A stretch of 64,000 bases of DNA from Robiginitomaculum sp. (lineage in GTDB: Bacteria > Pseudomonadota > Alphaproteobacteria > Caulobacterales > Maricaulaceae): NCBI GenBank assembly GCA_030949705.1, contig JAUZSF010000025.1, positions 90,498-154,497 of the forward strand. The letters are read 5' to 3'. Below, in pieces: positions 9,760-21,610 of the stretch. Each line of letters begins with the position of its first letter. Position 1 is the first letter of the stretch. The notes below the pieces were generated by a model. That model was not told the DNA's origin and made no database searches. It was given only the letters and a program-made list of their open reading frames with translations. The position numbers and the translations under genes were made by a program.

Positions 9760-11058
9760 ATGAGTACATTATTTGAAGCGGCTGGACTGGAAGAGAGCGC
9801 CCCGCGCCCGCTGGCGGACCGGTTGCGCCCGCAATCCCTGTCCGAAGTCGCGGGCCAGGATCATTTATTGTCTGAAACCGCCCCCATCGGGCGCATGGTC
9901 AAAACCAATCGTCTGTCTTCGATGATCCTCTGGGGACCGCCAGGGGTGGGCAAGACCACCATTGCGCGCCTGTTGGCCGATCATTGTTCTTTGCATTTTG
10001 AGCCGCTGTCGGCGGTATTTTCTGGCGTGGCGGATTTGCGTAAAATCTTTGCTGCGGCCAAGGATCGCCGCACGGCGGGGCAGGGCACTTTGCTCTTTGT
10101 GGACGAGATCCACCGCTTTAACCGCGCCCAACAGGATGGTTTTTTGCCCTTTGTAGAAGAGGGCGTGGTCACCCTGATCGGGGCGACGACGGAAAACCCA
10201 TCATTTGAATTGAACGGTGCGCTCCTCTCCCGGTGTCAGGTGATGGTGCTGAAACGGCTTGATGATGCGGCGCTGGAGGATTTGCTGGTTCGGGCCGAAG
10301 CCCTGATGCAGAAGGCTTTACCGCTGGAACCCTCCGCGCGCGAGGCCTTGCGCGCCATGGCCGATGGGGATGGGCGTTATGTGCTTAATTTGGCCGAGGA
10401 GGTATTTGCCCTAAATGCCGCGGCCCCCTTATCCTCCGCCGATCTGGCATCTGCCCTGCAAAAGCGCAGCCCGGCCTATGATAAAAACCGCGAAGAGCAT
10501 TACAATCTGATCTCGGCCCTGCACAAGGCGGTGCGTGGCTCTGATCCCGATGCGGCGCTTTACTGGTTTGCCCGCATGCTGGCGGGGGGCGAGGATCCAC
10601 TGTTTCTGGCGCGCCGTCTGGTGCGCATGGCCAGCGAAGACATCGGCCATGCCGATCCCTCCGTTTTGCAAACCGCCATTGCCGCGGTGGAAACCTATCG
10701 CTTTTTAGGTAGTCCCGAGGGTGAACTGGCACTGGCGCAAACCGTGGTGCATCTGGCCTGCGCCCCCAAATCAAATGCGGTCTACAAGGCGTTCAAGGGG
10801 GCCATGAAGGCGGCGGGCGAGACTGGCTCGCTAATGCCGCCCAAACACATATTGAACGCCCCGACCAAGCTGATGAAAGACGAAGGCTATGGCAAGGGCT
10901 ATGCGTATGATCATGATGCGCCGGACGCCTTTTCCGGGCAGAACTATTTTCCCGACGAGATGGACCGGGCAGAGTTTTATGTGCCTTCCGGGCGCGGCTA
11001 TGAAAAGGCGGTGGCTGAACGCCTGCGTAAATGGCGTGCGCTTCGGGATGGGGACTAG
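9760..11058 (+). CDS. rarA: replication-associated recombination protein A (AAA ATPase)
   Basis: 432 residues from the ATG at 9760 (MSTLFEAAGLEESAPRPLADRLRP); an in-frame TTG 21 bases earlier adds no conserved sequence. Walker A GPPGVGKT at 59-66, Walker B LLFVDEIHRF at 111-120 and sensor GATTENPSFELNGALLSR match the MgsA/RarA clamp-loader-like ATPases. These act at stalled replication forks and bind SSB and DNA ends. The C-terminal helical region (YWFARMLAGGEDPLFLARRLVRMASEDIG) is the tetramerisation domain. Probably cotranscribed with the protease 39 bases upstream. Confidence 0.96.
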   Translation: MSTLFEAAGLEESAPRPLADRLRPQSLSEVAGQDHLLSETAPIGRMVKTNRLSSMILWGPPGVGKTTIARLLADHCSLHFEPLSAVFSGVADLRKIFAAAKDRRTAGQGTLLFVDEIHRFNRAQQDGFLPFVEEGVVTLIGATTENPSFELNGALLSRCQVMVLKRLDDAALEDLLVRAEALMQKALPLEPSAREALRAMADGDGRYVLNLAEEVFALNAAAPLSSADLASALQKRSPAYDKNREEHYNLISALHKAVRGSDPDAALYWFARMLAGGEDPLFLARRLVRMASEDIGHADPSVLQTAIAAVETYRFLGSPEGELALAQTVVHLACAPKSNAVYKAFKGAMKAAGETGSLMPPKHILNAPTKLMKDEGYGKGYAYDHDAPDAFSGQNYFPDEMDRAEFYVPSGRGYEKAVAERLRKWRALRDGD

Positions 11059-11106
11059 GGGATGGCAAAGAGGGAAAATTAAGTGTGGACTAGCAACAAA
11101 CACTTT

Positions 11107-11215
11107 CCTCTCCCTGCGGGAGAGGAATAAGGAGAGGGGCTGGGGCCTTTGATACCGTATCGCCAGTTTTGACTTCATAATTCCCTCATCCCAGCCTTCT
11201 CCCCAAGGGAGAAGG
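11107..11215. repeat. pair of palindromic intergenic repeats between convergent genes
   Basis: Two hairpins of the same class face each other between rarA (plus) and pbpC (minus). The first, at 11107-11125, is CCTCTCCC-TGC-GGGAGAGG, followed by AATAAGGAGAGGGGCTGGGG. The second, at 11195-11215, is a CCTTCTCCC-type arm closing on GGGAGAAGG, preceded by CTCATCCCAG on the opposite strand. A relative occurs at 26461. They probably act as bidirectional transcription end signals, and they resemble the dispersed GGGAGAGGG palindromes found in many proteobacterial genomes. Confidence 0.7.
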
Positions 11216-11236
11216 AGGCGCAGGAAGAATGGCCCG

Positions 11237-13351
11237 TTACCCACCCGGTGCGCGCACCATAAAATCAACCCGGTCAATGGTTTTGCCATCCTGATCGACC
11301 AGCAATAGTTGATGCGGGCCGGGCAGGGGAAACCAGAGGCGATCTTTGGGCAGGGGCTTGCCATCCATGCTCAGCGACATGGCAGCTGTCGCACCCTGCA
11401 CCGCTATGGCCAGGCGTTGGCGTTCGGGGGGAATATCCGGGTCCAGCGCGATAATGGCGCCGGCGGCCGGGCGGATAATGTGGGGCGTGCGGGTGCTTTG
11501 GGCTACCGCTTGGATGGTGCGAATTTCGGTGCCGCGCAAAAACACCTCACGGCGGGGCGGTTCTGGCGTACCGACAAAACGGATATTGATCTCCACAACC
11601 CCTTCGGGCCGCGCTGGGGGGGCAGAGGGGCGATCCCGATGCAACATGGCCATAATGGCATGCCACAGCGGGGCTGCCCCGGAGACGCCGGTTACGCTGT
11701 GCATGGGATCACCTTCAAAATTACCAACCCAGACGCCAACGGTGTAATCCGCGCTATAGCCAATGCACCAATTATCGCGCATGGCCTTGGAGGTGCCGGT
11801 TTTAACGGCACTCCAGAACGGGGTGTTGAGATTGTTGGAAAGGCCAAAGGTCAGGAGGCGCGCCGAGCGATCGCTCAGCATGGAAGAAACAATATAGGCC
11901 GCCTCTTTTGGTAATATCTGGCGCGGCTTGCTCATGGGATCATCGGCAAGTACGCGCAAGGGGCTGGTCTTGCCGCCATTGGCCAGGGTGCGATAGGCAT
12001 TGACCTGTTCCAGGAGACTGACCTCGGCCGACCCCAAGGCCAGCGAAAAACCATAATAATCGCCATCGCGGGTAATGCCTTTATAGCCCAGATCGTAAAG
12101 GCGCTCCCGAAACGGTTCGACCCCAGTCAGCAACAGCGTGCGCACCGCCGGAATGTTCAGGGAATTTCCAAGGGCAATGCGCGCACTGACCAGCCCTTTA
12201 TACCCATGATCATAGTTTTGCGGCACATAAAGCCCGCTGGCGGTTTTAAGGTGGATCGGCGCATCGTTCAGCAAAGATGCCGCCGTCAGATAACGTCGCT
12301 GTAGCGCCAGCGCATACAGATGCGGTTTGAGTGTAGAGCCGGCCTGGCGATGTGCACGAACGCCATCCACATGGGGGGCGCGGGACGTGGCCGGGTTGGA
12401 GCCAACCCAGGCCAGCACATTGCCGGTGGCGTTTTCCACCACCAGCACCGCCCCATCGCGGACATTGCGGTGCGCCAGCGCGGCCAATTGGCGTTCCAGC
12501 GCCTCTTTGGCAAAGCGCTGGATATGGGCATCCAGGGTGGTGCGCACATCCGTGTCTTTGGCGCTCAGCAAACGCGCCGCCAGATGGGGTGCCAGTTCGG
12601 GCATGGTTGGCGGGGTTTCGACCCGGGCCAGCATCCGGTTCAGGGCCGCCATGGGACCGGTGCAGGGCCGGGGGTTGACCAGTGCGCACAGGCGGCGCGT
12701 AAGGCGCTTGGGGCTGGCATTGGGGGCCGGCAACAGGGCGGCCAGCGCCAGACTTTCGTCTTCGGTCAGGCCATCTGGCTCTTTGCCCAACAACACATTG
12801 GCGGCGGCGGTGATACCCTCGACCTCACCGCGAAAGCCAAGAAGGTTCAGATAGCTTTCCAGAATTTGCGCCTTGTCCCAACGTCGTTCCAGTTTTTGCG
12901 CATAACGGGCCTGTTGCAATTTGGCGCGCAAGGATCGCCGGGGCAAGGCCGGATGATCACGGGCGCGAAGCAGGGTTGCCAATTGCATGGTAATGGTGCT
13001 GGCCCCGCGCAGGGGCTTGCCTCTGGCATTGTTCCACGCGGCCCCCAAAACCCCGCGCCAGTCAATGCCGTTGTGGCGGTAAAACCGTTTATCTTCGGCA
13101 GCAATTATGGCGCTGGCCAGGGCCGGTGAAATGGCGCTCAGCTCTGCCCATTGGCCCCGGCGCATGGAAAAATCGGTGCGGCGCACCTGTAAAACTTGGC
13201 CCTGGCGATCCAAGAGGGCCGATCGCGAAGGCTGCCAGTCTGTGCGCACACGCTCATAGGTGGGGATGTTGCCGGGCGCGCTCCAGATCGCCAGGGCCAC
13301 CAAAGGCGCGCTGATGGCGGCAAGCAGAAACGCCCAGCGCCATGGCATCAT
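11237..13351 (-). CDS. pbpC: penicillin-binding protein 1C (bifunctional peptidoglycan synthase)
   Basis: 704 residues. One N-terminal membrane anchor, then a GT51 glycosyltransferase with the EDKRFYRHNGID motif (residues 86-97) and STITMQLA. The transpeptidase domain has its serine in STLK near residue 339, SLN, and KTGT near residue 516. The C-terminal 90 residues form the Ig-like tail typical of PBP1C. It would polymerise glycan strands in the periplasm. The start overlaps the stop of the upstream alpha-2-macroglobulin gene by four bases; this pairing is widespread, with the macroglobulin thought to protect the cell from host or competitor proteases. Confidence 0.95.
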   Translation of the reverse strand: MMPWRWAFLLAAISAPLVALAIWSAPGNIPTYERVRTDWQPSRSALLDRQGQVLQVRRTDFSMRRGQWAELSAISPALASAIIAAEDKRFYRHNGIDWRGVLGAAWNNARGKPLRGASTITMQLATLLRARDHPALPRRSLRAKLQQARYAQKLERRWDKAQILESYLNLLGFRGEVEGITAAANVLLGKEPDGLTEDESLALAALLPAPNASPKRLTRRLCALVNPRPCTGPMAALNRMLARVETPPTMPELAPHLAARLLSAKDTDVRTTLDAHIQRFAKEALERQLAALAHRNVRDGAVLVVENATGNVLAWVGSNPATSRAPHVDGVRAHRQAGSTLKPHLYALALQRRYLTAASLLNDAPIHLKTASGLYVPQNYDHGYKGLVSARIALGNSLNIPAVRTLLLTGVEPFRERLYDLGYKGITRDGDYYGFSLALGSAEVSLLEQVNAYRTLANGGKTSPLRVLADDPMSKPRQILPKEAAYIVSSMLSDRSARLLTFGLSNNLNTPFWSAVKTGTSKAMRDNWCIGYSADYTVGVWVGNFEGDPMHSVTGVSGAAPLWHAIMAMLHRDRPSAPPARPEGVVEINIRFVGTPEPPRREVFLRGTEIRTIQAVAQSTRTPHIIRPAAGAIIALDPDIPPERQRLAIAVQGATAAMSLSMDGKPLPKDRLWFPLPGPHQLLLVDQDGKTIDRVDFMVRAPGG

Positions 13352-16300
13352 GGGCCGGTTGCGCCAATTTTCAGCGGCGCAATGGGCATCTCACCAAACA
13401 TTTCGGGGGCATACATGGCCTCAACCCGTGTGGGCGGCAGGTTGAAATCTCCCTTGGTGTTCAGGCGGATCGTATATTCAAACGAGAATCTTCCCTTGGG
13501 GACATAGCGATAAAAGGTTTGATAGGCATCAAAGCGGCGTTCTTCATAAACCGGCCAGGCATAGCCGGTGCTGCGTTCATCCTGGCTGAGAAGCACGCTA
13601 TGACCGCCCAAACCGCCACCAAGAATTTGTGCTCCGGCGGGAATGGGATCATTGATCACCACCCAGGTCATATCAGACTGGGCATCAATTTCCAGCTTGA
13701 TACGAACCACATCGCCGACATTCCAAGCACCTTCTTTGGCCTGACTGACCGGGCTTATGGTGCGCGTGATGGCATAGCCCGACGAGAGTGGTTCGCGCAG
13801 GGGAATGGCTGCCTTGGCGGTAACAAATGCCCAGGGTGCGCCCTTGCCATCATGAGCGACGGTCAGGGTTTCGGCCTTGTCGGCCCATGGCAGAGAAAAT
13901 TCCAGCGCCTTGCTCTGCCCCCAAGCCTTGGTCTGGCGTTTTTTGCCCAGCGCCGCGCTGCTCTGGCCGCTGACTTTGGTTTTTTCAAACCGGGCCGAGA
14001 ATTGCCGCATGGCCAGCGTGCCCCAGGCATTGCCGGTGGTGGTGCGCCAATGTCCATTCATTTGTCTGCTCAACAGGCCACGGGCCATACGGGGCATATC
14101 TTCGCGCCATACGGGGACATCAGCCAGGCGGATCAGGGCGCGGGCCGCATTGGTATCAGCCGAGATCATCAGCCACCACAAATTATCGCTGCGCTCGGTG
14201 GAAAAGCCCATATGGGTACCCTGAAAGTTTAGTCGCAAGCGCAATATCTGTTGGGTCAAGGCAATGCCTTTATTCCGATTTGGCAGGGTTTTCATGCGCT
14301 GAAATATGTTCAGAACATCCAGCACCGCCGATGTAGGCAGAAGATTGGGATCAACCGTCATACTGGTCAACATTTGCGGTTTGGCCCGTCCATAACGCGC
14401 CAGCGCCGAAATGGCGGCCAGTTTACGTACCGTCAGATCCGCCGTGTTCAGGGGCGAACCGCGACGGATTTTACCATTTACAAAGGCAGTCAACCCACTC
14501 AGCATTTGATCACGCTGGGTTTGCGGAATTTCCCAGCCCGCCTCATTGGTAATGGCCAATACATAGGCGGTCAGAGTGTCGCTGCCGCGCAGGAAATCGG
14601 ATGGGAAGTATTTCAGCAGACCATCCTTATCAAGGTAAGCCGGTATGGCCCGGGCGGTTTTGGTCCAGCGTGTCTTGTCATTCAAAGAAATCGCAATGGA
14701 GGTGCGTTGTTCAAAACAGCGATAGGGATAGCGCTGCATATAGGCCTGCACCCCGGACAGATCTCCACCCAAGGTGGATTGCAGACGCACATCCACGCCG
14801 CCGCGGCCCGGTATGGCATCTTGGGGGCGGGCCACGGTCAATGACCATGGCGAGGTTAGCTGTCGCAGGCTGGCCTGAAAGGTGCGCACCGGTACGGCGG
14901 GCTTGACGCTCTGGCTGACCTTGATGGCATCCTTGGCCTTGCCGTCTTTTTGCGTAACCCACAAGGACCAGTCCAGACTGGACACATCAAAGGGCACCAG
15001 CACATCCCAGCTAATATTACGGGCCTGACCGGCGGGAATGGTGATTTCACGCTGGGTCAGGGGGCCTAGCCCGGTAATCTCGCCGCCAACTTGTGCTGTC
15101 ATGTCAACTTTTGAGGCGTTGCGCACCGTAAAGGCGGCGTCAAAGCGGTCATTTTCGCGGACGACTTTGGGCAGGCCAGAGAGGATTTGCAAATCCTGGG
15201 TCGTGGTGATTTTACTGGAACCGGTGCCAAAAAGATCAAGACCGCCTTCGGCAATGACCACCACGCGAAAGGCGCTGAGGCTGTCATTAAGCGGGAATGT
15301 AACCGTGGCCATGCCGTTTTCATCAACGCGGACCCGGCCTTTCCACAACAACAGGGTGTCAAACAGCTCACGGGCATTTTGCTTGCCGCCGCCACCACCA
15401 TGGGCCACGGCTTTGCGGCCATAATGGCGTTTGCCAACGATCTGCATTTGCGCGGTTGAGGTCAGAACCTCCAGCCCGCGCTCATCCATCATGGATTTTA
15501 GAAGATCCCATGAGGTGTTGGGGGAAAGCTGCAACAGGGCCTCGTCCACCACGGCAATGGCCAATTCGGACCCTGTCGGCAGGGTGCCACCATTGGCACG
15601 GGCAATTTTGATGTTGGCCGTTGCGGTTTCGCGAATGCGATAGACCGGTTTATCAAGATTGATTTTCACATCCAGACGGTGCGCTTGCCAGCCGACGCGC
15701 ATATTGGCAAGGCCCAGCCGATAGGCAGGTTTGGCCAGATCAATCAGGGCCGTGGCCTCGCCGCCATCGCGTGAAATCAGCGGCAGATCATATTTTCTGG
15801 CAAAGTCGGCCAGCTTACTTTGCCAGGTGGAGACCCGGCCGCGCACGGCCAGAACCGAGACATACACATTGGGGGCGTATTCGGGTTTGACCGGCACTTT
15901 GATGACCGGGGTTTTGCCGGAAATTCTGGTTACAAAGCTGTCGATCACGCCTTCGCGTTCAATGGTGACCAGCGCCGTGGCGGAACGAAACGGGCTGCGC
16001 ACCTGAACCTTGGCAACATCGCCGCCATTATATTCGGTGTTCTCGATCAACAAATCCATGCGGTCGCCATCGGTGCCGGAAAACCACCAGTCATCCTTGC
16101 CGGCCACCCAGATACTGGTGGTGGCATAGGCGCTCTGGCCGTCTTCGTCCTTGACGATGGCTTGCAGAATGATTTCGCCGGACTGGCCGGGGGCCAGTTT
16201 ACAGCTGAACTTGCCGGTCTTGCCGGTGGTGCCGGAACAGCCCAGATCAAGCGGCTCTATTTTTGTGAAGTTTTCATAGGAATAGAACCCGCCGATCAGG

Positions 16301-19112
16301 CGCTTGCGATAGGAAAAGCGTTTGCGGGCGAAGGCTTTGACCTCAACGGCGCTGCTGGCGGCCGGGGTGCCATCCACGTTCAGGGCAATCACATGCAGTT
16401 TCAGGTTGTCGACGCTGGCGGCCCAGCCTTCGGTCTTGATACCGACCACTTTGGCGGCGGGCCACAGATCAAACCGTGCCGCGTGGGTCAGGATCTGGCC
16501 GCTGGCATCGCGGTATTCCAACTCGGTAGTCAGGGTATTGTGGGTTTTAATGGTGGGCAGGTCTTTAATTTCCAGCCGTAATGCCCCTTCACCGTCCAGG
16601 CGTGCCGGGATCAGTCCTGTGACCGGACGCATCCCCTCGTCCTCGCCCTGTCCAGTGGAGCTGGTATTAGTGGCCAGAGATTGTGCATCGAAGGTATAAT
16701 CAGCATAATCAGAAAACCGGGCCGGGGTGGGGCGCACCAAGGTGCGTACTTTGATCGGAAGGCCCGAGGCCCCGCCGCCCGAGAGATAACGCACCATCAC
16801 GTCCAGGGTCATGGTTTTGGTATTGATCAGGGGGGTGGTGGGGCCTTGCAAGATGGCTTCCATGGTGGGCAGGCGAAATTCTTCCACTCGGAAACCACCA
16901 GCGCTTTTCCACTCATCACCCAGTTTGATATAAACCGAATACTGGCCAAGACGGGCGTCTTTGGGGATTTCATATTGGCTGAGGGCGCTGCCATTGGTAC
17001 TGAATTCTATGGGAAATTCAATGCTCTGGCCGCTGCCATCATGGCTGATCTGGACGGTGCTTTTGCGAGTAAATTTTGGTGGCAGAGCAAAGCCCGTGGC
17101 GGTATGACGCCGCAAATAATGCTTCATGGATACGGTTTCACCGGCACGTAATAAGGTGCGGTCAAACACTGTATGGGCGATATTGGCCTGCCATTCGCCG
17201 CCCTGGGAGATGTCAAAATCATAGGGCGCAATGCCGTCATTCCATTCAGACAAGGTAAAGCTGAAATCATCGCCATTGGCGGCGCTAATCACCAGAGGAT
17301 GATTGCGTTCGCTGTAACAACTGCCCCAACTGGAAGGCTCATGCAGGGTGGCCCCAACCCGGGCAGTGCCATCCTTGTCCGTAGTGCCATTCCATAAAAT
17401 ATCCCTGGTGCAGGTATCGCCAATGGAGACTTTGGCTCCAGAAACCGGCTTGCCGGAATCCAGTGCGGTAACCCAGATCAACGATCCTTCGCGGCCCCAC
17501 AGGAAATGCACTGCCATATTGGTGACCAGGGCCGTGGTGGCGACATAGCGCGGGGTATCGCGACCCAATAGCGCTTGCCCCAAAGCCTTGCTTTGCAACT
17601 CCACTGCATAAAAGCCCGGCTTTTTAAGGGGAATGCCAATGACCTCAAAGGCTTTGCCATCTTTAGGGCGCGGAATGTCAAAGGATTTGCTGGGAGTATC
17701 TTTTTCAAAAATGGAGTTGGCGCCCGTATCGTTTTGAAAGATAGAATTGCCATTTTTGTCTTTGACCCAACTGCCGCGCCATTGCCCGACCTCTTTGGCC
17801 CGTTTCATCCAGTCCAGCATGGCAAAGATATCCCTGGCGCGATGCACCCGCGCCGGAATGGTATTTTGTGGCAGAGTTTTCAGCTTGGCCAGCAAGACCG
17901 GTTCTACATTGCGCACGGTTACCGGCAAAATGGCCCCGGCGCGGCTTTCAATAATGCCAAAATTACTGGCAAATTTGATCAGGGGCGGAAAGACATCAGT
18001 GTGCACGCTGAGGGGAAAGCGCTTTGCATTTTGCAAGGGGCGGCCGGAATCATCCTTCAGGCCTTTGGGCAGCTCAATCGCGAAGTTTGTGTTAGGGGCG
18101 AAGGGGGCCTTGAACGTTATGCTGCTCACCGTGGGGGCGTCTTTGTTATCGCCAAGGTCGGCGCTTTGACGGGTGCCATCAGTGCTGACCAGAGCGATTT
18201 TACTGGCCATGGCGGTGGGTATGGGGGCACTGAAGCCAAGATTCATATCCATCATCGGCAGGCACGGCGCATCCGCATTGGTGCGTTGGCAACTGAAACG
18301 GGCGCTGAAGGCCGGGCGGGTGCGAAATTTCAGAACCTGGCTTTTCCGAATGGTTAGTCCTGAGGGGGCGGTAATGCCCTTGCCCCAGACCAGCGAAAGA
18401 TTGGTGGCCGGTGGCAAGGTGCGCTGGCAACGCACTGCGCTGATCACATCTTCGCGTGCTCTGGCGGGCTCATCGCCTTCGCGCAGCAGACTACGATAGC
18501 GATAGCCAAGGGTACGCAGGGTCGTCATCGCCTTTTCGCGCGCATCACCGGTCAGGACGTGTATGGGTACTTGTTCGCCAATGCCTTCAACCGAGCACCA
18601 GGCATGATCTTCAATTGACTTTGGAATGGCCGGGGCATCCAGCGCCAAAAAGAAAATCTGGTTTTCATCAATACGGCGATTACCTTCATAAGGCAGTGTG
18701 TCCGCAATATTAGGCCCGCCTGTATCAAATATATACGCCTTTTTGCTCGCCACGCGCGCGCCACTCAGGGTTTTTACGTCAGCTTTCAAGGTGAAGGTAC
18801 AGCGCACACCACCCGGCAGATCATGGTCAAAATCATAAATCCAGTTGCGATCATCGGCCCAGCGACCAGTGCCTTTAGCCGGGCAGTCAATCGTAAAGGG
18901 GCTTTCCTGACGGGGATCGCCAAGGCTGGTCATCGGGGTGGAAAAACGCACCATTACCTGGCGGACGTTTTTGCTGGTGCCTTGGGCGAAAACACTTCAA
19001 CCCGGGCCGCGGTGGCCGCCTGTGCCGCATTGGTATAAAACATGGTGCCCAACAGAAAAATGGTTGCGATTATGAAGCCTGGGATGAAAATTTTTCGAGT
19101 AATGCAGTGCAT
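13348..19112 (-). CDS. bacterial alpha-2-macroglobulin, thioester type (frame shift near the 5' end)
   Basis: About 1,920 residues, cotranscribed with pbpC. The main frame (from 18954 down) begins in the middle of the first domain (MVRFSTPM). The missing start, MHCITRKIFIPG..., with a signal peptide ending AAQA, lies in another frame at 19112-18990. The two join if one base is added near the four-A run at 18989-18992. The thioester motif CFEQ is present near 14710, so the trap is of the active type, unlike thioester-less paralogues. The signal peptide has no lipobox cysteine, unlike E. coli YfhM, so this one may be soluble in the periplasm. The shift is most likely a sequence error. Confidence 0.9.
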
Positions 19113-19279
19113 AAAAATCCCCTGATCCGTCCCCCCGGACGGTATTATCTGCGCACCGTGCCGAAAATAAGGTGGCAGTGCGACCATATTCGTTCAGTTT
19201 AGCATCTTTCTTCTGGGTTGGCACAGGGCTATCTTGACACTGCAAAATCAGCCTTCGCGCTTAATGACGAAGGAGTCCC

Positions 19280-20521
19280 ATGCCGCGATGGCGCACAGGA
19301 AATGGCCAACACATTATGAAACAAGAGTTTTACAATCATTTGCGCGCCGAATTGGGCGCCATCGACAGCGCCGGTCTGACCAAGGCCGAACGCACCATTG
19401 TTTCGCCCCAAGGCGCAAAAATAGAGGTGCAGGGCAAAGAGGGACACGATTCTGTCCTGAATTTCTGCGCCAATAATTATCTGGGCCTTGCCGATTCGCC
19501 GGCATTGATCGAAGCGGCCAAAGCGGCGCTGGACGAGGACGGCTATGGCATGGCCTCGGTGCGCTTTATCTGTGGAACACAGGGCATCCACCATGAACTG
19601 GAAAGCGCGCTTAGCGCCTTTTTTGGCAAGGAAGACAGCCTGTTATACGTCGCCTGTTTTGATGCCAATGGTGGATTGTTCGAGCCGTTATTTGGGCCCG
19701 AAGACGCCATTATATCGGATGCGCTGAACCATGCCTCGATCATTGACGGTATCCGCCTGTGCAAGGCCAAACGTTATCGCTATGCCAATAATGATATGGA
19801 GGATCTGGAGGTCCAGCTGAAAGCCGCCAGAGCGGATGGCGCGCGCCATATCATTATCGCCACCGACGGGGTGTTCTCCATGGATGGCATTATCGCTAAC
19901 TTATGCGGTATTTGCGATCTGGCGGATCGTTATGGGGCGCTGGTCATGGTCGATGATAGCCACGCCACCGGCTTTATGGGCAAAGGCGGGCGCGGCACGC
20001 CCGAGCATTGCGGCGTGATGGACCGGGTCGACATTCTCACCGGTACGTTGGGCAAGGCGCTTGGCGGCGCGGCGGGGGGCTATGTCTCTGGTCGCAAAGA
20101 GGTTCTGGATATGTTGCGCCAACGCTCGCGGCCATATTTGTTCTCCAATGCGCTGCCGCCCATGCTGTGTGCGGCGGGCCTAAAAGCGCTGGAACTGGTG
20201 CAAAATGGTGCCGATTTACGCGCCCGGCTGTTTGATAATGCCAAGCGCTTTCGCGCCGGGATGGCGGCCGCTGGCTTTACCCTTACCCCCGGCGAGCACC
20301 CCATTATTCCGGTAATGCTGGGGGATGCCAAACTGGCCCAGGACATGGCGGCGATGATGCTGGACGAAGGAGTCTATGTGACCGGATTTTCCTTCCCCGT
20401 CGTGCCCCGGGGGCAGGCGCGTATCCGTACACAAATGTCGGCGGCGCATACGCCGGAACAGATTGATTTTGCCATTGCCGCCTTTACCCGCGTTGGCCGC
20501 ACATTGGGCGTGATCACATGA
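19280..20521 (+). CDS. kbl: glycine C-acetyltransferase (2-amino-3-ketobutyrate CoA ligase)
   Basis: 413 residues if started at the ATG at 19280, which has AAGGAG four bases upstream; the family normally starts at MKQEFYNHL (ATG 19316), so the first 12 residues are uncertain. PLP enzyme of the alpha-oxoamine synthase family that splits 2-amino-3-ketobutyrate with CoA into glycine and acetyl-Co[12 protein letters not shown] and the PLP-lysine region [15 protein letters not shown] are clear. It overlaps tdh by ATGA; together they turn threonine into glycine plus acetyl-CoA. Confidence 0.96.
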   Translation: MPRWRTGNGQHIMKQEFYNHLRAELGAIDSAGLTKAERTIVSPQGAKIEVQGKEGHDSVLNFCANNYLGLADSPALIEAAKAALDEDGYGMASVRFICGTQGIHHELESALSAFFGKEDSLLYVACFDANGGLFEPLFGPEDAIISDALNHASIIDGIRLCKAKRYRYANNDMEDLEVQLKAARADGARHIIIATDGVFSMDGIIANLCGICDLADRYGALVMVDDSHATGFMGKGGRGTPEHCGVMDRVDILTGTLGKALGGAAGGYVSGRKEVLDMLRQRSRPYLFSNALPPMLCAAGLKALELVQNGADLRARLFDNAKRFRAGMAAAGFTLTPGEHPIIPVMLGDAKLAQDMAAMMLDEGVYVTGFSFPVVPRGQARIRTQMSAAHTPEQIDFAIAAFTRVGRTLGVIT

Positions 20522-21545
20522 AGGCGCTGGTCAAATCCAAGCCCGAGCGGGGCATCTGGATGATGGAGCAACCCATGCCCGAAATGGGGGTGGATGATGT
20601 ACTGATCAAAATCAAAAAAAACCGCCATTTGCGGCACCGATATCCATATTTACAACTGGGATGAATGGGCGCAAGAAAATGTGCCGGTACCGATGATTAC
20701 CGGCCATGAATTCATGGGGGAGATTGTCGAGCTGGGCAGTAATGTTGCTCGCCACAAAGTGGGTATGCGGGTGTCGGGTGAGGGCCATATTGTTGGTGAT
20801 CGCTCCCGCGCCGCCCGCGAAGGCAAATGGCATCTCTCCCCCGACACCAAGGGCGTGGGGGTGAACCGCCCCGGCGCATTTGCCGAATATCTGGCCATTC
20901 CGGCCTTTAACGTGGTGCCATTACCCGACCATGTCAGCGACGACGTGGCGGCAATTCTGGACCCCCCTTGGCAACGCCACTCATGCGGCCCTGACCTTTG
21001 ATCTGGTGGGCGAAGATGTGCTGGTCACCGGGGCCGGCCCCATCGGCGCGATGGCGGCGGCTATTGCCCGTCATGCCGGGGCGCGCCATGTGGTGATCAC
21101 CGATATTAATCCGCATCGGTTGGAACTGGCGGGCAATCTGGCCGATGTGCGTACCGTAAATGTCGCCAAAGAGGACCTGCGCGATGTCATGGCGCAGCTT
21201 GGCATGACCGAGGGTTTCGATGTGGGCCTGGAAATGTCGGGTGCTGGCCCGGCCTTTACCCAAATGGTCGATACCATGGTGATGGGCGGCAAGATCGCAT
21301 TGCTGGGCATTCCGGCGGGTGAAACCAATGTGCGCTGGTCCACGGTAATCAACAAGGCGCTGATCATCCATGCGATTTATGGGCGGCGCATGTTTGAAAC
21401 CTGGTACAAAATGCTGGCCATGCTGGGCTCTGGTTTAAGCGTAGATAAGATCATCACCCATCATTTCCCCATAGATGATTTTCAGGCCGGTTTTGATGCC
21501 ATGGGCAGCGGGAAGAGCGGTAAAGTCATATTGGAGTGGGTATGA
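20518..21545 (+). CDS. tdh: L-threonine 3-dehydrogenase (two one-base shifts)
   Basis: Starts at the ATG that overlaps the kbl stop ([18 protein letters not shown]). Two shifts break the frame: an extra A in the eight-A run near 20613-20622 and an extra C in the six-C run near 20963-20968. Removing one base at each gives a continuous protein of 341 residues with [24 protein letters not shown], and the NAD site [19 protein letters not shown]. The catalytic zinc residues are present. The four structural-zinc cysteines of the E. coli enzyme are absent ([19 protein letters not shown]). It oxidises threonine to 2-amino-3-ketobutyrate for Kbl. Confidence 0.93.
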
Positions 21546-21610
21546 ACACCTTCCTTTGTCGCCCTCTGGTTAAGCCGGAGAACGATAAAGTTTGCGCAAA
21601 GTTGTCTATT

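Noticed and set aside
12320..13129. 269-codon plus-strand open frame opposite pbpC
   Set aside because: Glycine/glutamine-rich low-complexity translation typical of the reverse strand of a GC-rich gene; pbpC motifs on the other strand are unambiguous.
15820..16581. 253-codon plus-strand open frame inside the macroglobulin gene
   Set aside because: Antisense shadow; no recognisable domain, and the macroglobulin frame is continuous here.
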